DNA of 64,000 nt from Chamaecrista fasciculata (Eukaryota > Streptophyta > Magnoliopsida > Fabales > Fabaceae). The stretch's first letter is position 1; the number at the start of each line of letters is the position of its first letter. The DNA lies in the NCBI GenBank assembly GCA_003254925.1, contig QANZ01035224.1, forward strand, positions 138,942 through 202,941, written 5' to 3'. A program made the position numbers and the translations under genes. Positions 35,560 through 48,107 of this stretch are shown here, piece after piece. The notes below the pieces were generated by a model, which ran no database searches, had not been told where the DNA came from, and saw only the letters and a list, made by a program, of their open reading frames with translations.

Positions 35560-36830
35560 TAGTTTGACACAGGCTGTTGTTTCCACCTGCTAATCCAGAA
35601 TCGAAGTCATCTTTATACAATATGAAATCTCATGTTACCTGATTTGACGGAAACACTTAGGCCAAACTACACAGTACGAGCAAAGTCACACTTTTAATAT
35701 TTTGTTAAAGTAAAAATAAAAGACAAAATTGATCAAAACATGAATTATTAAAGACGAAATTAACAAAAAAAAAATAAGGACGAAATTAAAATTGATGTAA
35801 AGTTTGAAGATGAAAAAATAATTTTACCAATTTCTTATGAGAAACTGTCATAAATATCTTAGGGCTTGTTTGATTCTTTTACCTAAAAATAATTTTCTAT
35901 TTTTTAAAATAAAAAAACCTAGTAAACATATTTGATTATATTATTTTGTTTTTTTTAGTTTTAAAATTGAAAACATCAAATGATATTTTTAAAATTAAAA
36001 AAAAAAAACTACTTTTAATGTTATCATGAACTCTGAAAATAATTTTTAAAAGTATTCTTAGAAATAAAAATCAAACAACTCCTTATTTCCTTCTTTTTTT
36101 TCTTTTCCATTTTTTGGGGTCAATTTCAATAAGATGTGAAGTGGAACTATATACGGAGTTTCAGTGAAAATATCCATTAAAAATACAATTGATACAAGAA
36201 AAAAAATTGAGGATATAATTAATTAAAAAAAGTTTTGAGGATACAATTAAATCTGACCTCATAATTTAGATTTAGAAGTACAATTGAGTAAAATAAACTT
36301 TAAGGGTAAAACTAAAAATGATCGCATATTTTAAAGGTACCAACTACCGAGAGTACTTTTTCCTTCTATTTTTTTTTATTTTTTTTCATGTATGTATTTT
36401 TTATCAGAAACATTATCAAATAGTAAATATAGACCCTCCCCAACACGAAAATTTTGAAGCTAAATTCACGACATTGTGAAATATTAATTACTTCTACTAC
36501 GCCCAACTCCCATTAGCCACTCATACATTCTCTGATATTTCCTTTTTCTTCACCATTTTCCTGTGAGGACCAATACACTCTTCAATATTCTTTTTGTATA
36601 AGCAGAATACTGAAAGAAAGATTTTAAAACTCAGGAGGCAAAGAGCACTGGATTCATCTTTCACTCTATCCATTCACTAACTCATAAACATGGGAATGAT
36701 ATTACTAGAAAGAGAGTCAAAGGATGTACAAACTTTGGAGACTAATGCGAATTTCCCGGAGCAGTTTTCACTTTCAGCAACTCAAGCTGTGAAATACACA
36801 AGAATGTACAAAGCAACATCATCATCATCA
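35560..36830. other. AT-rich intergenic DNA and 3' flank of the PUB9-like gene
   Basis: Contains one half of the MITE family seen at 30104 (35690-35830) and a half related to 10627 (36180-36365, ending GAGAGTACTTTTTCC). The last few hundred bases probably include the 3' UTR of the PUB9-like gene. No separate gene is supported. Confidence 0.5.
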
Positions 36831-39800
36831 TTATGCAGTGTGTGTGATATTAACAACCCTATTCAATCTCTCAAGAATTCCACTAGCCTTCCTTTTAGCC
36901 CTTGAAGTTCCATTCAGTACAAGCTCAGAGATTGTTCTATGCGTAATTTCCTCTTCTTTCACCTCCTTCAACTTCGTCCTATCATACAAACAAATAGTTT
37001 GAACAATCGCTACGCAATTCTCCTTGTTGCGCTCACAATCACTCTCCCTCATAATGCTCAGCAAGCTAGCGACGGCTCCAAGATCCGCCATGTCCTGTAC
37101 AGCTTTCTGGTGACTCGAGAGCAATGCGAGGATGGCGAGCAATTCATCTACCCGAACCCGGCTTGAGATTTTCCTTAAAATCACACTCACCGCGCCATCC
37201 CTTACTGCTCTTGCCTTGTTCTCATGAACTGCACACAATGTGAAAATTGCTGAAGCAGCATCCTTCATGGCTAACGGATGCCCTTCATCTAATAGGTCAA
37301 TCAATGGCTTTAAGGCACCAGATTGCCCTATAATCTGCTTGTTAGAGTCTAGAGCAGATAAAGTGAAAAGGGTTGCTGCAGAATTGCTTCTAGTTTCTAT
37401 AGTTCCTGTTTTTAAGGCTATCACAAGGAGTGGAAGCACCATTGGTGTTTCTGCCACAAGCTTCTTGTTGCTTTCCTGGATTGAAATGTTCAAAAGTGTT
37501 GTGATCACATCTTCTTGGAGATCAGGGTGGATGTTCTTAAAGGAGTCACGTTCAGAGATTGGTTTGAGAATCTTAGAGATAGATTCTGCGGTCTCACCGA
37601 AGAGTGTTCTGAAAGAAGGTATTTTCTTTGTCAATAAACGAAGCTGCCTCGCTGCTGGTTTCTGCTCAGAGAGTGATGATGACGAGGACATTGTCTCAAC
37701 CAGAGAAAGAAAATGATTGCAATTAGCTTCTGTTATCACGTCTTCCTCATTGTAAACGCACTGAACTTGGTTGGACAATTCTACACCATGGTTTTTGCAC
37801 CATTGTTCTATCATTTGCCTTATGAGGTGATTTGGAGTCAGAAGAGTGTGTGAGAGGACTTGTTCAGTTTGTGGGCATGTCCTGTTCCCAGATTTCAGCC
37901 ATTTTTGAATGAAGGGTCTATCATATGTCTGCATAAATGACATAAAGAAAAGTTGAAAAACACAATACCAAAAGAAAGAGGAAGGAAAAACAAAGCATGA
38001 TTTACAATTAACTGATTAAGCATGTGAGGAGGGAAATAAAAAGTAAAAGCATAGGTGCAGTTTTAATATGTTTACTATCAGTTTTTAGGATAAAATCATG
38101 ACATTGGGCCGACAGCTTTATTCTGAGTGTCAAAAGCGTAATGCTAATATGTAAGAAAATACCTATAGAATATATTTTCTTTAAAAAATTTGATAGTAAT
38201 AAACATTTAAGAAACTATGACATTACTTCCCACTCGTTCCATTAGAAACACCTACATAACATAAATCTACAAAGCACAAACCCTTTCAAAAAGGAATCCT
38301 GTAAGTAACGTACTTACATGAGGACATTTTATTTGTGTATTATCTATGTTCATGTTCTGTTATATGCAAGCTTATACTTGCTTGATCAAAAGCACATGTT
38401 TAGAAGCATTTGAGCTAAAGCATCCGAGACACACTCTTATGTCAGGAACTACTTCAACTTGAAAGGGAAACTTATTAGGTGAAGGTTATGAATGAACATA
38501 CAACGGATCCTGTAACTACTGTCCATTCTCTCTGCTGCCCATCATAGCTATTGATTCATTTATCTATTAATCACAACCCTTTATCTTAATTATTTTTTTA
38601 GTTCTACACATTAACCAGCAATGTGATAACAGTAATTTCAATGTTTACACATGAAGCGGATTAATGTTATTAAAAAACTTAGAGCAAAAGACAGTTGAGA
38701 CAAATAGAAAGCAGATAATCCAAATCAGAATGAACAGAAGAAAGGTTTAAAGCAGAGAGAGAGAGAAAAAAAGAGTAAGGGAAGGAAAGAGCTCAAAACA
38801 CAATAGGTTTATTATTCCCTTTTGGGGAGATTAGTCAAAAAGCTCCAAACAAAGTTCCAATCAACACCGACCGACACTCACTGAAGAATCACATTTAACG
38901 GAAATAAATAATATTATTCTTTCTTCACTATACGCTCTTTCTCTTTCCTTCCACAAAGGCTAATATCACCAACTTAATAATCTTATTTTAATACTAAAGC
39001 AGAAGAAAGATCGGAAAATCTCAGCGGATCAAACAAAAAGTACAAGATAACCGCAGTTCAACGACAGTAATTCATTAGCAGTAATTCAATTGCATACTTT
39101 AATATCACCAACTAACAGACATCAGAAATCTTGACGGCAATAACATAAATAAAAGCACACAAGAAAAGTTAAAGTGGGGAAAACGAAAAGGGTGACAGAG
39201 AGAGAGAGAGATGAAAGTCCTAATAGTTAAAATTCAATTCTTAGATGGAGGATACTGATTTTCAGCTTCGTCTTCTTTCCACTATACCTAATTGAGTCAC
39301 CAAACAGACTAGAAATTGTAAATATTCCAAGCAGCAAGGAGATTAAGAAAGGAAAGAGAGAAGAAAACACAAATTTGATAAGTTGAAGATACAAAATATA
39401 ACCTGATTTCTTAAAAAAAAAAAAAAATAGTTCTTGGTTTATATTTTAAATTCCATGTATAATTTGGCCCAACAAAATGGTAAATGTGAAATCACCGAAG
39501 ACATTAAGGCAGAAGTTAACTGAATTGTGTATTTTCTCTTCAATTTCATGCAGAAAAATACGAGAAATCCAAACAGAGAAAAATAATAAAAACAAATATC
39601 GTCCTTGTTTTCTTCCAACATTTTCTGAGAAACCAAACAAAAAGAAAAAGCGAGACTCACTAACCTGTCCAGAAGCGAGAATGACAGGATCCGTCATCAA
39701 TTCCTTGGATAAAGGACACCTAAATTCTTGCGGACAAGAAGAGAGATTCTCGTGAAGCTTGAAAGAAAGCGAGGACGACGACGATTTCGACGACGATGAT

Positions 39801-39991
39801 GATCTTTTCCGAAGCTTCAAGTCCTTGAGCTCACGAAGAACCTCCTTGGCTTGATCAATGGCTTGAATAATGGCGGAATCTTCATCATCAACGATAAACT
39901 TCACCAATCTCTGCAATTCCTTCTTCAACTCCAAAACCTTCGCCGCCGCCACCGTCGGATCAGATTCCGCCGCCACTCCAGGCTTCGCCAT
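36831..39991 (-). CDS. PUB9: PUB9-like U-box/ARM-repeat E3 ubiquitin ligase, 2 exons, 474 aa
   Basis: Exon 1 is 39991-39665 and exon 2 is 37928-36831, with GT-AG junctions on the - strand and a 1.7-kb intron that splits the U-box between GQ and TYD. I chose MAKPGVAAESDP as start because Arabidopsis PUB9 begins similarly; an in-frame ATG 20 codons upstream is also possible. Residues about 1-85 form a helical UND-like region with a Ser-rich run. The U-box is about 89-160 (EFRCPLSKELMTDPVILASG, RTCPQTEQVL, LIRQMIEQWCKNHGVEL). Armadillo repeats follow (PLLVIALKTGTIETRSNSAA, LKPLIDLLDEGHPLAMKDAA). Such proteins transfer ubiquitin from an E2 to substrates bound by ARM repeats; PUB9 relatives act with ARK-type receptor kinases and ABA responses. 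Reading is intact; the paralogue may be PUB9 or a close relative. Confidence 0.93.
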
Positions 39992-40274
39992 GCGATCTCG
40001 CCGCCGATTACTGTCAATTTTCAAGAAAAATCTTCGAAGTTCTTCAAACAATGGTGAGACCCAAAACCACAGATTTTCAATTTCACTCAGTGGAATTTTT
40101 ACTCTGTTTCATTTCATCATGCTTTCTCTCTCCTCTTTCTCTCTCTCTCTCTTTATATATTTATTCCAAAGAAAATAAAGAGTAATATAAATGACTAACA
40201 AATTCTTGCTTCCTTCTCTCTTAATTCTTCAATTTATTAGTAGGTGAGATGATGAAGATAACAAATATATAGAA

Positions 40275-40665
40275 AAAAAAATTTAATGAGAGAATAAGTT
40301 TAAAAAGTTAAGAAAATAAATTTAACTAAATAAACTTTAATTCAATAGAATATGATATAATAAAGCATGTTTAATATTTTCCATTTTATGATTGGTCATA
40401 CATAATATTTAAGTCATATGTTTAATAAATTTTTATCATATTATTTACTAAATTGTCTCTAATAAAAAAATTAATGAGAATAAGTTTAAAAGTTAAGAAA
40501 ATAAATTTAACTAAATAAAGTTTAATTCTATTACGGTATAATAAAACATGTTTAATATTTTCTATTTTATGATTGGTTATCCATAAATTTTTATCATAGG
40601 TCAAATGTTTAATAAATCTTTATCATATTGTTTACTAAATTGTCTCTAATAAAAAAATATTTGTA
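40275..40665 (+). repeat. Tandem duplication of about 190 bases
   Basis: Two consecutive copies (about 40275-40466 and 40467-40665) share TAAGTTTAAAA, GAAAATAAATTTAACTAAAT, CATGTTTAATATTTTC and TTTACTAAATTGTCTCTAAT with small differences. AT-rich, non-coding, upstream of the PUB9-like gene. Confidence 0.7.
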
Positions 40666-40691
40666 AGAGTTCATGTATATAGAGTGATTTA

Positions 40692-40945
40692 ACAATTTGG
40701 TCCCTGAAAAATCATTGAGTTGACAACTCGATTATTAGAAAATTAAAATATACACTTAGTCGCTGAAAAATCAAAACGATTTATTATTTAGTTTTTGAAA
40801 GATTAAAATCGTATACTATTAAATCTATAAAAAATTAATTAGTAAATTATTTTGATTTTTCAGGAACTAAATTATACATTTTAATCTTTCAGGGATCGAG
40901 TTGTCAGCTCAATGACATTTCAAGGATCAAATTATAAGTTTACTT
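40692..40945. mobile_element. MITE with inverted arms
   Basis: Left: TTTGGTCCCTGAAAAATC, GAGTTGACAACTCGAT. Right: AGGGATCGAGTTGTCAGCTC, TTTCAAGGATCAAATT. The arms are inverted-complementary with mismatches. Related sequence occurs near 51715-51925 and 55830-56075. Confidence 0.55.
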
Positions 40946-41935
40946 TTATATATATATATATATATAAAAGTAAATAAGTAAATATCATTTTTAAAATTTT
41001 TTAAAATGATTGTTCATTAATTTAAAAAAAGTTATAATATCATTGGATAAAGGAAATCCTTACCTATTTCTTACATGACACTTCCTTGGTTTGAGGTTAA
41101 TTGGGCTCCAAGTAATTCACCTCATTTTTTTTAAAAAAAAAAAAGTTAAATTGTAAAGTCTTATCTTATCCTCTAAGTTTCACATGAGATTAATCAAAAT
41201 TAAAAGGGAAAGGAAAAAGAATATATGCTTTAATTATTGGAACCATGATAAAGTGCTTTTTTTCTAACAAAAATGAAAAATCCAAGGGAGATTAATAGAT
41301 GCTCTTTTATTTTTCATCTCCTAATATCAATAGATGCATTGTACATGGTTGGTGTTTATCAATTAGGAATAATAAAAACGAATTCAACAAATTTTGATTT
41401 GCATGGACACGTCTTAATTAAGTCATTAGATATTTTAATAATTTTCTGAGATTGAGAAAGATGGTGAAAATATTAGGTATAAGCTAAATTAACAATTTTT
41501 AAAATAATGTTAGTAGGTATCTATGTTACCTTTTTTAAAAAAATTTTGTTAAGAATATTAAAGTAGTGGTAAATTATTACTATTTGATAATTATATTTTA
41601 AAATCAGGAAAGAGCAATGAAAGTTTGTTTAAATTTATTTATCTTTTCTCTCTTATTTTTCCATAATAATTTATCTTTTTATTATATTATTTATTTATAT
41701 CTATCTATATTTATTACATGAAATTTTGTGATGAATAGTAAAAAAATTACAAATTTATTGAGGGATTGAAATATATAATTTAAAAATTTTTATTTCTAAA
41801 ATATTTAAATAGTACACTTGTTAGTCTTTTTCATATACTAAAAAAGTAAAAAAATATATTGTTTGGTTCTTTAATTTCTTTTCATACAGGAACTTCTATA
41901 AATTATGAAAATTAGAAAAAAAAAAATTAGACTTT

Positions 41936-42230
41936 ATTATAAAACTATGAATAAAGAGAAGAAGAGAAGGTAGAAAAAGAGAGTAAAGATGAAGACAAAG
42001 TAGAAGATGTATGCTATTGATCAACAATTTAGGAGTACATCAACTATTACACATACCTTCTATTTATAGGGTTACATAGGGTAACCTACATCTATGAGCA
42101 TTAAGCATATACATCAATTCTATTCAATAGAATTATTCCTCATCAATTAGGAGTTATGGAATTGTCATTGATTTGGAGGTTTTTGGGAATCCTGAGGACA
42201 TCCATAAAAGACATCATAAAATTATTTACA
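41936..42230 (-). mobile_element. 3' LTR of Ty1/copia element (- strand)
   Basis: Nearly the same sequence recurs at 47206-47490. Read on the - strand it starts TGTAAATAATTTTATGATG. About a dozen substitutions and one indel of about 10 bases separate the two LTRs, so the insertion is not very recent. A clear 5-bp duplication is not seen (flanks ACTTT-like and ACGTA). Confidence 0.85.
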
Positions 42231-45200
42231 AAAGTAGCTGCTATAGTTTGCTTTGTTGAGCACCAAGATATAGCAGTATCACTAAATAAAAATAAATAGC
42301 CAGTCTGAGATCGACCTTTATGTGGATCAGATAAATATCCAGCATCTTCATATCCAACTAATGGAGATTTTGATTCATTTGAATAAAATGATCCCATGTC
42401 ATGTGTCCCTCGGAGATATCTGAATATATGTTTAACTTCTTTCCAATGTCTTTTAGTTGGAGTAGAACTAAATCTCGTTAATAAATTTACAGCAAATGCT
42501 ATATCAGGTCGAGTATTATTAGCAAGATACATTAGTGCTCCTATAGCACTAAGATATGGTACTTCTGGACCAAGAAGTTCTTCATCATTCTCACGAGGAC
42601 GAAAGGGGTCTTTTGTCACTTCTAGTGATCTAACCACCATAGGTGTACTTAATGGATGCGCCTTATCCATATAAAATCGTTCTAGGATCTTTTTTACATA
42701 TGTTGATTGATGAACAAATATTCCTCCTGCTAAATGTTCAATTTGGAGCCCAAGACAATATTTTGTCTTTCCAAGATCTTTCATCTCAAACTCTTCTTTT
42801 AAAAGATCTGCTGCTTCTGAAAGACACTTAGGACTTCCAATTATATTCAAATCATCAACATATATTGCAATGATGAAAAATTCAGATCCTGATCGTTTTA
42901 TAAAAACACATGGAGTAATACAATCATTTTTGTATCCCTTTTGTAGGAGATATTCACTTAGGCGATTGTACCACATGCGCTCAGATTGTTTTAATCCATA
43001 TAATGACCTTTGCAGTTTAATTGACTATATTCCTTTATCACTCAAATTATGTGTTTCAGGTATCTTAAATCCTTTAGGGATTTTCATGTATATTTCATTA
43101 TCGAGTGATCCATATAAGTAGGCTGTAACAACATCCATTAGGCGCATATCAAGCCTTTTACTAACAACCAGACTAATCAAATATCTGAAAGTGATTGCAT
43201 CCACCACAGGACAGTAAGTCTCCTCATAATCAATTCCTGGTCCTTGTGAAAAACCTTGTGCCACAAGTCCAGCTTTGTATTGCACAATTTCATTTTTTTC
43301 ATTTCTTTTTCGCACAAAGACCCATTTGTCCCTGACTGGTTTTATACCATCAGGTGTTTGGACTACAGGTCCAAACACTTCACGCTTTGCAAGTGAGTTC
43401 AACTCATCTTGGATCGCATCTTTCCATTTTGGCCAATCTTTTCTGCGTCGACATTCTTCGACGGATTTTGGTTCATGATCCTCATTTTCATTTACAATTT
43501 CTAGCGCTACATTGTATGCAAAAACATTGTCAACAATAGTTTCACATCGGTTCCATATTTTTCCAACGTAACTGATTGAGATCTCATTGTTTTCATTACT
43601 TTCAGATACCTGAATCTCTTCTGGAGATTTTTTATCAGTTATTTCATCCTTATCATCCAAAATATTTATTACCTCGGTTTGACCATTTTCTTTATTTGCT
43701 CCTTTCTTTTTCCGAGGATTTTTATGTTCATTTTCTATAGTATTTGATTATTCTTTAGGAACCTCAATACGAATTGGAGCATTTTCAGCTGGAATATGTG
43801 ACTTTGTCACTTTCTTTGGGTCAGTGATTGCATCTGGTAATTGATTTGCAATATTTTGCAAATGAATTATTCTTTGAACTTCATGTTCACATTGCTTTGT
43901 ACGAGGATCAAATTGATTTAATAATTCAGCATTCCATTGAATTTGTTTCTCCAGCTGTTTCTTTTCTCCCCCTAATGCTGGGAAATTATTTTCATCAAAA
44001 TGACAATCGGCAAACCGTGCCGTAAACATATCTCTCGTCTGGGGTTCTAGATATTTAATTATTGAAGGGGATTCATACCCAACATATATTCCCATCCTTC
44101 TTTGATGACCCATTTTGGTGCTGTGTGGTGGAGCAATCGGAACATAACCGCACACCCAAAAATCCTTAAGTGGGAAATATTTGGCTCTTGGCCCAAAGCC
44201 AATTGTATAGGGGAATACTTATGATATGTTGTTGGCCTAATGCGTACATGCAAAATAGCATGTCCCCATGCATTAATAGGGAGTTTTGTTCTCATCAGTA
44301 ATGGTCTAGCAATTAACTGGAGGCGTTTAATAAATGATTCTGCAAGACCATTTTGTGTGTGCACATGAGCCATTGGATGCTCCACACTTATACCTATTGA
44401 CATGCAATAGTCTTTAAAAGCTTCGGATGTAAATTCTCCCGCATTATCAAGCTGAATTGTCTTGATAAGATAATCTGGAAATTGAGCTCGCAACCTTTTA
44501 TTTCAACAAGTAATCTTGCAAACGCCACATTACGCGTTGATAATAGACAAACATGTGACCATGGACTAGAGGCATCGATCAATACCATAAAATATTGAAA
44601 TGGTCCACAAGGTGGAGCTACAGGTCCACAAACGTCTCCATGGATGCGTTCAAGAAATGCAGGAGATTCAATCCCAACTTTAGTTGGTGATGGCCTTATT
44701 ATTAATTTCCCTTGAGAGCATGCACTACAAAAGAACTCATTGGACATAAGAATCTTCTTGTTCTTTAATGAGTGTCCATTTGAGTTTTCTATAATTCTTC
44801 GCATCATTATTGACCCAGGATGGCCTAACCGATCATGCCAAATAATAAAATTATCTGAATTAGTAAACTTCTGGTTTACTATAGCATGTGTCTCAACCAT
44901 GCTAATATTAGTGTAGTACAATCCAGAGGAAAAAGTGGCCAATTTTTCTAAGATGCATTTTTTACCCCTTACAATTGCAGTGATACAAAGACATTCCATT
45001 TTCCCATCTGTTGTAGTCTCAATATGATAACCGTTTTGGCGAATGTCTTTGAAACTTAATAAATTTCTTTGATACTTACTGCAAAATAATGCTTCATTTA
45101 TCGTCAATTTTGTTCCTCCAGGTAATAATAGATTGACTTTTTTATATCCTTCAATAAATTTTGTACTACCACATATTGTATTAACATTTGATTCTTCCAT

Positions 45201-46486
45201 AACTAAAGAAGAGAAATATTTTTTATCTTTTAATATTGTATGAGTTGTAGCACAATCCACAAGGCAAATGTCTTCTTTGATTTTAAATCCAACAGAAGAT
45301 TGAGGAATGTCCATATTCTTCATTAAAAAAAAAGTACATTATAAGAAATGCTGGAAATTTAAAAAAAAAACAAGGAAGAAAACGTAACTAAAATTAAAAC
45401 ATAACATGGAAAATAAAATATAGGTGAAAACATAACACCAACTACATTTCATCCCTCAATCGTTCTATTGCAAGTAATCAGTCACATCTGAATGTGTAAT
45501 ATCATCAAGACCTTCATAGTCATCTTCTTTGTAAGCAAGATTGGCTTCAACATTATTATGCCTATTTGCTTTGACGTCATCATTGTGAAGGGTCAAATTA
45601 GCTTCAACATTTTTCCCTTCTTTTTAGAAACTTGGTAAAGCTTAACAAAATGTTCAGGTGTGCGGCAAACACGTGACCAATGACCTTTCATGCCACACCT
45701 ATAACATTTATTTTCTTTATTCTTAGAAGATCTATCTTGAGAACCTTTATTGTTCTCTTGTCTATTTCCATTCTTATGACCATCATGATAATTTTGTTCT
45801 CTCCCACGCCCACGTCCACGACCACAGCCACGACCGCGGCCACGACCCCGACCACGGAAATTATTAGACTTATCATATTTTGCTGCATTCACTTCAGGGA
45901 ATGGAGCAGATTCGGTGGGACGGTCTTCATGATTTTTCATTAACAATTCATTATTTTGCTCAGCTACAAGTAGACATGAAATCAATTCGGCATATTTCTT
46001 AAAACCTTTTTCACGATATTGTTGTTGTAAAACCACATTTGATGCATGAAACGTTGAAAAAAAAATTTCTAATAAATCTGCATCAATTATATTTTCTCCA
46101 CACAATTTTAATTGGGAAGTTATTTTGAAAACTGCCGAATTGTATTCACTCACAGACTTGAAATCTTGGAGGCGTAAATGCATCCAATCATAACGAGCTT
46201 TAGGGAGGATCACAATTTTTTGATGGTCATACATTTCTTTCAAATTGGTCCACAATTCAAGTGGATCCTTAATGGTCAAATACTCAGCTTTTAGCACTTC
46301 ATGCAAATGATGACGAAGAAAAATCATTGCTTTAGCCTTATCTTGGCTAGATGCGGCATTGCCAATTATAATTGTATCACCTAGACCCTTAGCGGCTAGG
46401 TGAATTTCTGCATCTAGCACTCATGATAAATAATTCTTGCCACTTATATCATGTGCTACAAACTCAAGTTTGGTGAGGTTTGACAT
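42231..46486 (-). pseudogene. Ty1/copia gag-pol, nearly full length, multiply broken
   Basis: Gag starts at 46486 (MSNLTKLEFVAHDISG) but has a TGA at codon 22 (46421-46423). It then carries the UBN2-like core (YDWMHLRLQDFKSVSEY), an Arg-Gly run and the zinc knuckle CYRCGMKGHWSRVC. Protease (VDCATTHTIL), GAG-pre-integrase (WHDRLGHPG, CSACSQGK), integrase (GDVCGP, LDNAGEF, NGLAESF), RT (KWVFVRKRNEKNE, YVDD at about 42855) and RNase H (GYEDAGYLSDPHKGRSQTGY) follow. Breaks: frameshifts near 44490 and 44150, TAA at 43748-43750, TAG at 43025-43027. RNase H stops short at TKQTIAAT and runs straight into the 3' LTR, so the domain end and the polypurine tract are missing. The protease has Cys after the catalytic Asp where Ser or Thr is usual. 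Inactive on its own. Confidence 0.9.
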
Positions 46487-46778
46487 GATGCAAGCTAAAA
46501 AAGATAAAAACAATAATTAGAAATTATAATATTACATGTGGTTACAATACAAAAGTAAGATTAAATAAATAATAAATCAATAAACTATAAAGTCTATATA
46601 ATAATTTATAAAACATATTATCATGTCAATCTACAATTTAAACCATATAAAATTTATATAATTAATGGTAATAATCATATTAAGAATTATCTCAAAAAAA
46701 AATTGATAAGAGACACAAATTGCTCATAGGTTCTTCAGGAACTATGTCATATAATTTGGATTAGTTCTTCAAGAACTA

Positions 46779-46814
<36 letters not shown>

Positions 46815-47205
46815 TTTAGATAAGTTCTTCAGGAACTATCTAATATATTCCAGATAAATTCTTCAGGAACTCATCCTCTCATTATATTATTCATTCTTTT
46901 CATATCAAATAATAACACAAGTAAATTAAATAATGCACCAAAAATAAATATCAAAATAAAATGATGAAAGAAAATATAATGATAAATTAAAACATAAAAG
47001 TATGAATAAAGTTATGACTAAACAAATATGTATTGCGTAAATAAAATGCAAAAGAATATAAAACAAGAACTATAAATTAAAATAAGAGTATAGAAATAAA
47101 ATAGAAAAATTCTATAATCATCTATAAATTGAAATATGAATTTTTTTTAGGTATCGAATAGAATATATTAGAAGGCCTACCTTGGAGCTCTCTTGCTGAT
47201 AACGT
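46487..47205 (-). mobile_element. Ty1/copia leader between 5' LTR and gag, with repeated TTCAGGAA palindromes
   Basis: Four near-identical 15-mers of the form AGTTCTTCAGGAACT are at 46729-46743, 46763-46777, 46823-46837 and 46857-46871, in two pairs each 34 bases apart. Each contains TTC-NN-GAA, the core of a heat-shock element. A (CA)n(TA)n microsatellite lies between the pairs (46778-46815). Nothing else coding; the rest is AT-rich. Confidence 0.6.
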
Positions 47206-47490
47206 ATTATAAAACTATGAATAAAGAGAAGAAGAGAAAGTAGAAAAATAGAGTAAAGATGAAGACAAAGTAGAAGATGTATGCTATTGATCAACAATTT
47301 AGGAGTACACACATACCCTCTATTTATAGGGTTACATAGGGTAACCTACATCTATAAGCATTAAGCATATACATCAATTCTATTCAATAGAATTATTCCT
47401 CATCAATTAGAGGTTATGGAATTGTCATTGATTTGGAAGTTTTTAGGAATTCTAAGAACATCCATATAAGACATCATAAAATTATTTACA
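47206..47490 (-). mobile_element. 5' LTR of Ty1/copia element (- strand)
   Basis: Direct counterpart of the LTR at 41936-42230. The internal edge is followed (on the - strand) by ACGTTATCAGCAAGAGAGC, the likely primer-binding region, though I cannot assign the tRNA. Confidence 0.85.
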
Positions 47491-48107
47491 ACGTACTTCT
47501 CTTTAAGAAAACTTGCTTTTAAAATGTTTTCATTAAAAAAATAACACACATACACATATATAGTTTTCTAACTATTATTAAACTTTACAATACCCAATTG
47601 TAATTTTTGGATAACGTAAATCACAATAATAATAAAGATAAAAGTCTATATTTATTAAGAAAAATTACATAAGTTAAAGATACCTTTAATTAAACTTTTT
47701 AGTAGATTAGTGATTTAGTAATTAAACTTTCGGCGTTTCCTATTAAGTTCGATTTTAAAAATACTGGAAATATGTTTTTGGCGTTTCTTATTTTTTTTTT
47801 AGAAAATATTTTTTTTAAAAAAAATAAAATTATCTCAAACATGTTTTCAATCATCTTTTCTATTTTTAATGAAAAGAAAAACAGAAACCAAAGAAACTAA
47901 ATAAACCTAAATAACAAAAATAAATAAATAAAAATTGTCATTTGTCAATTAAAAGAAACAAATTCAAAATCATAATTGATATAATTTATTTAATATTTTT
48001 AACAAAATTACTAGATCAATTATCAAGACATTATAAAGTTTGTAGTTTTTTGGGTAGACTAAATTAAAAAAAAAACATTTCAAAAAGATAAGATCATTAA
48101 TTTATTC

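Larger units (their letters stand above)
39992..41935. other. Upstream region of the PUB9-like gene and AT-rich intergenic DNA
   Basis: A CT-rich run (about 40128-40152) lies 140-160 bases upstream of the chosen start and is probably in the 5' UTR or core promoter. Beyond it the DNA is strongly AT-rich with a tandem duplication and a MITE, listed separately. No further gene. Confidence 0.5.

Noticed and set aside
36690-36905. 71-codon + strand frame at the PUB9-like stop
   Set aside because: No motif, and it overlaps the 3' end and probable 3' UTR of the - strand gene.
37240-37716. 158-codon + strand frame
   Set aside because: Shadow of the ARM-repeat exon of the PUB9-like gene.
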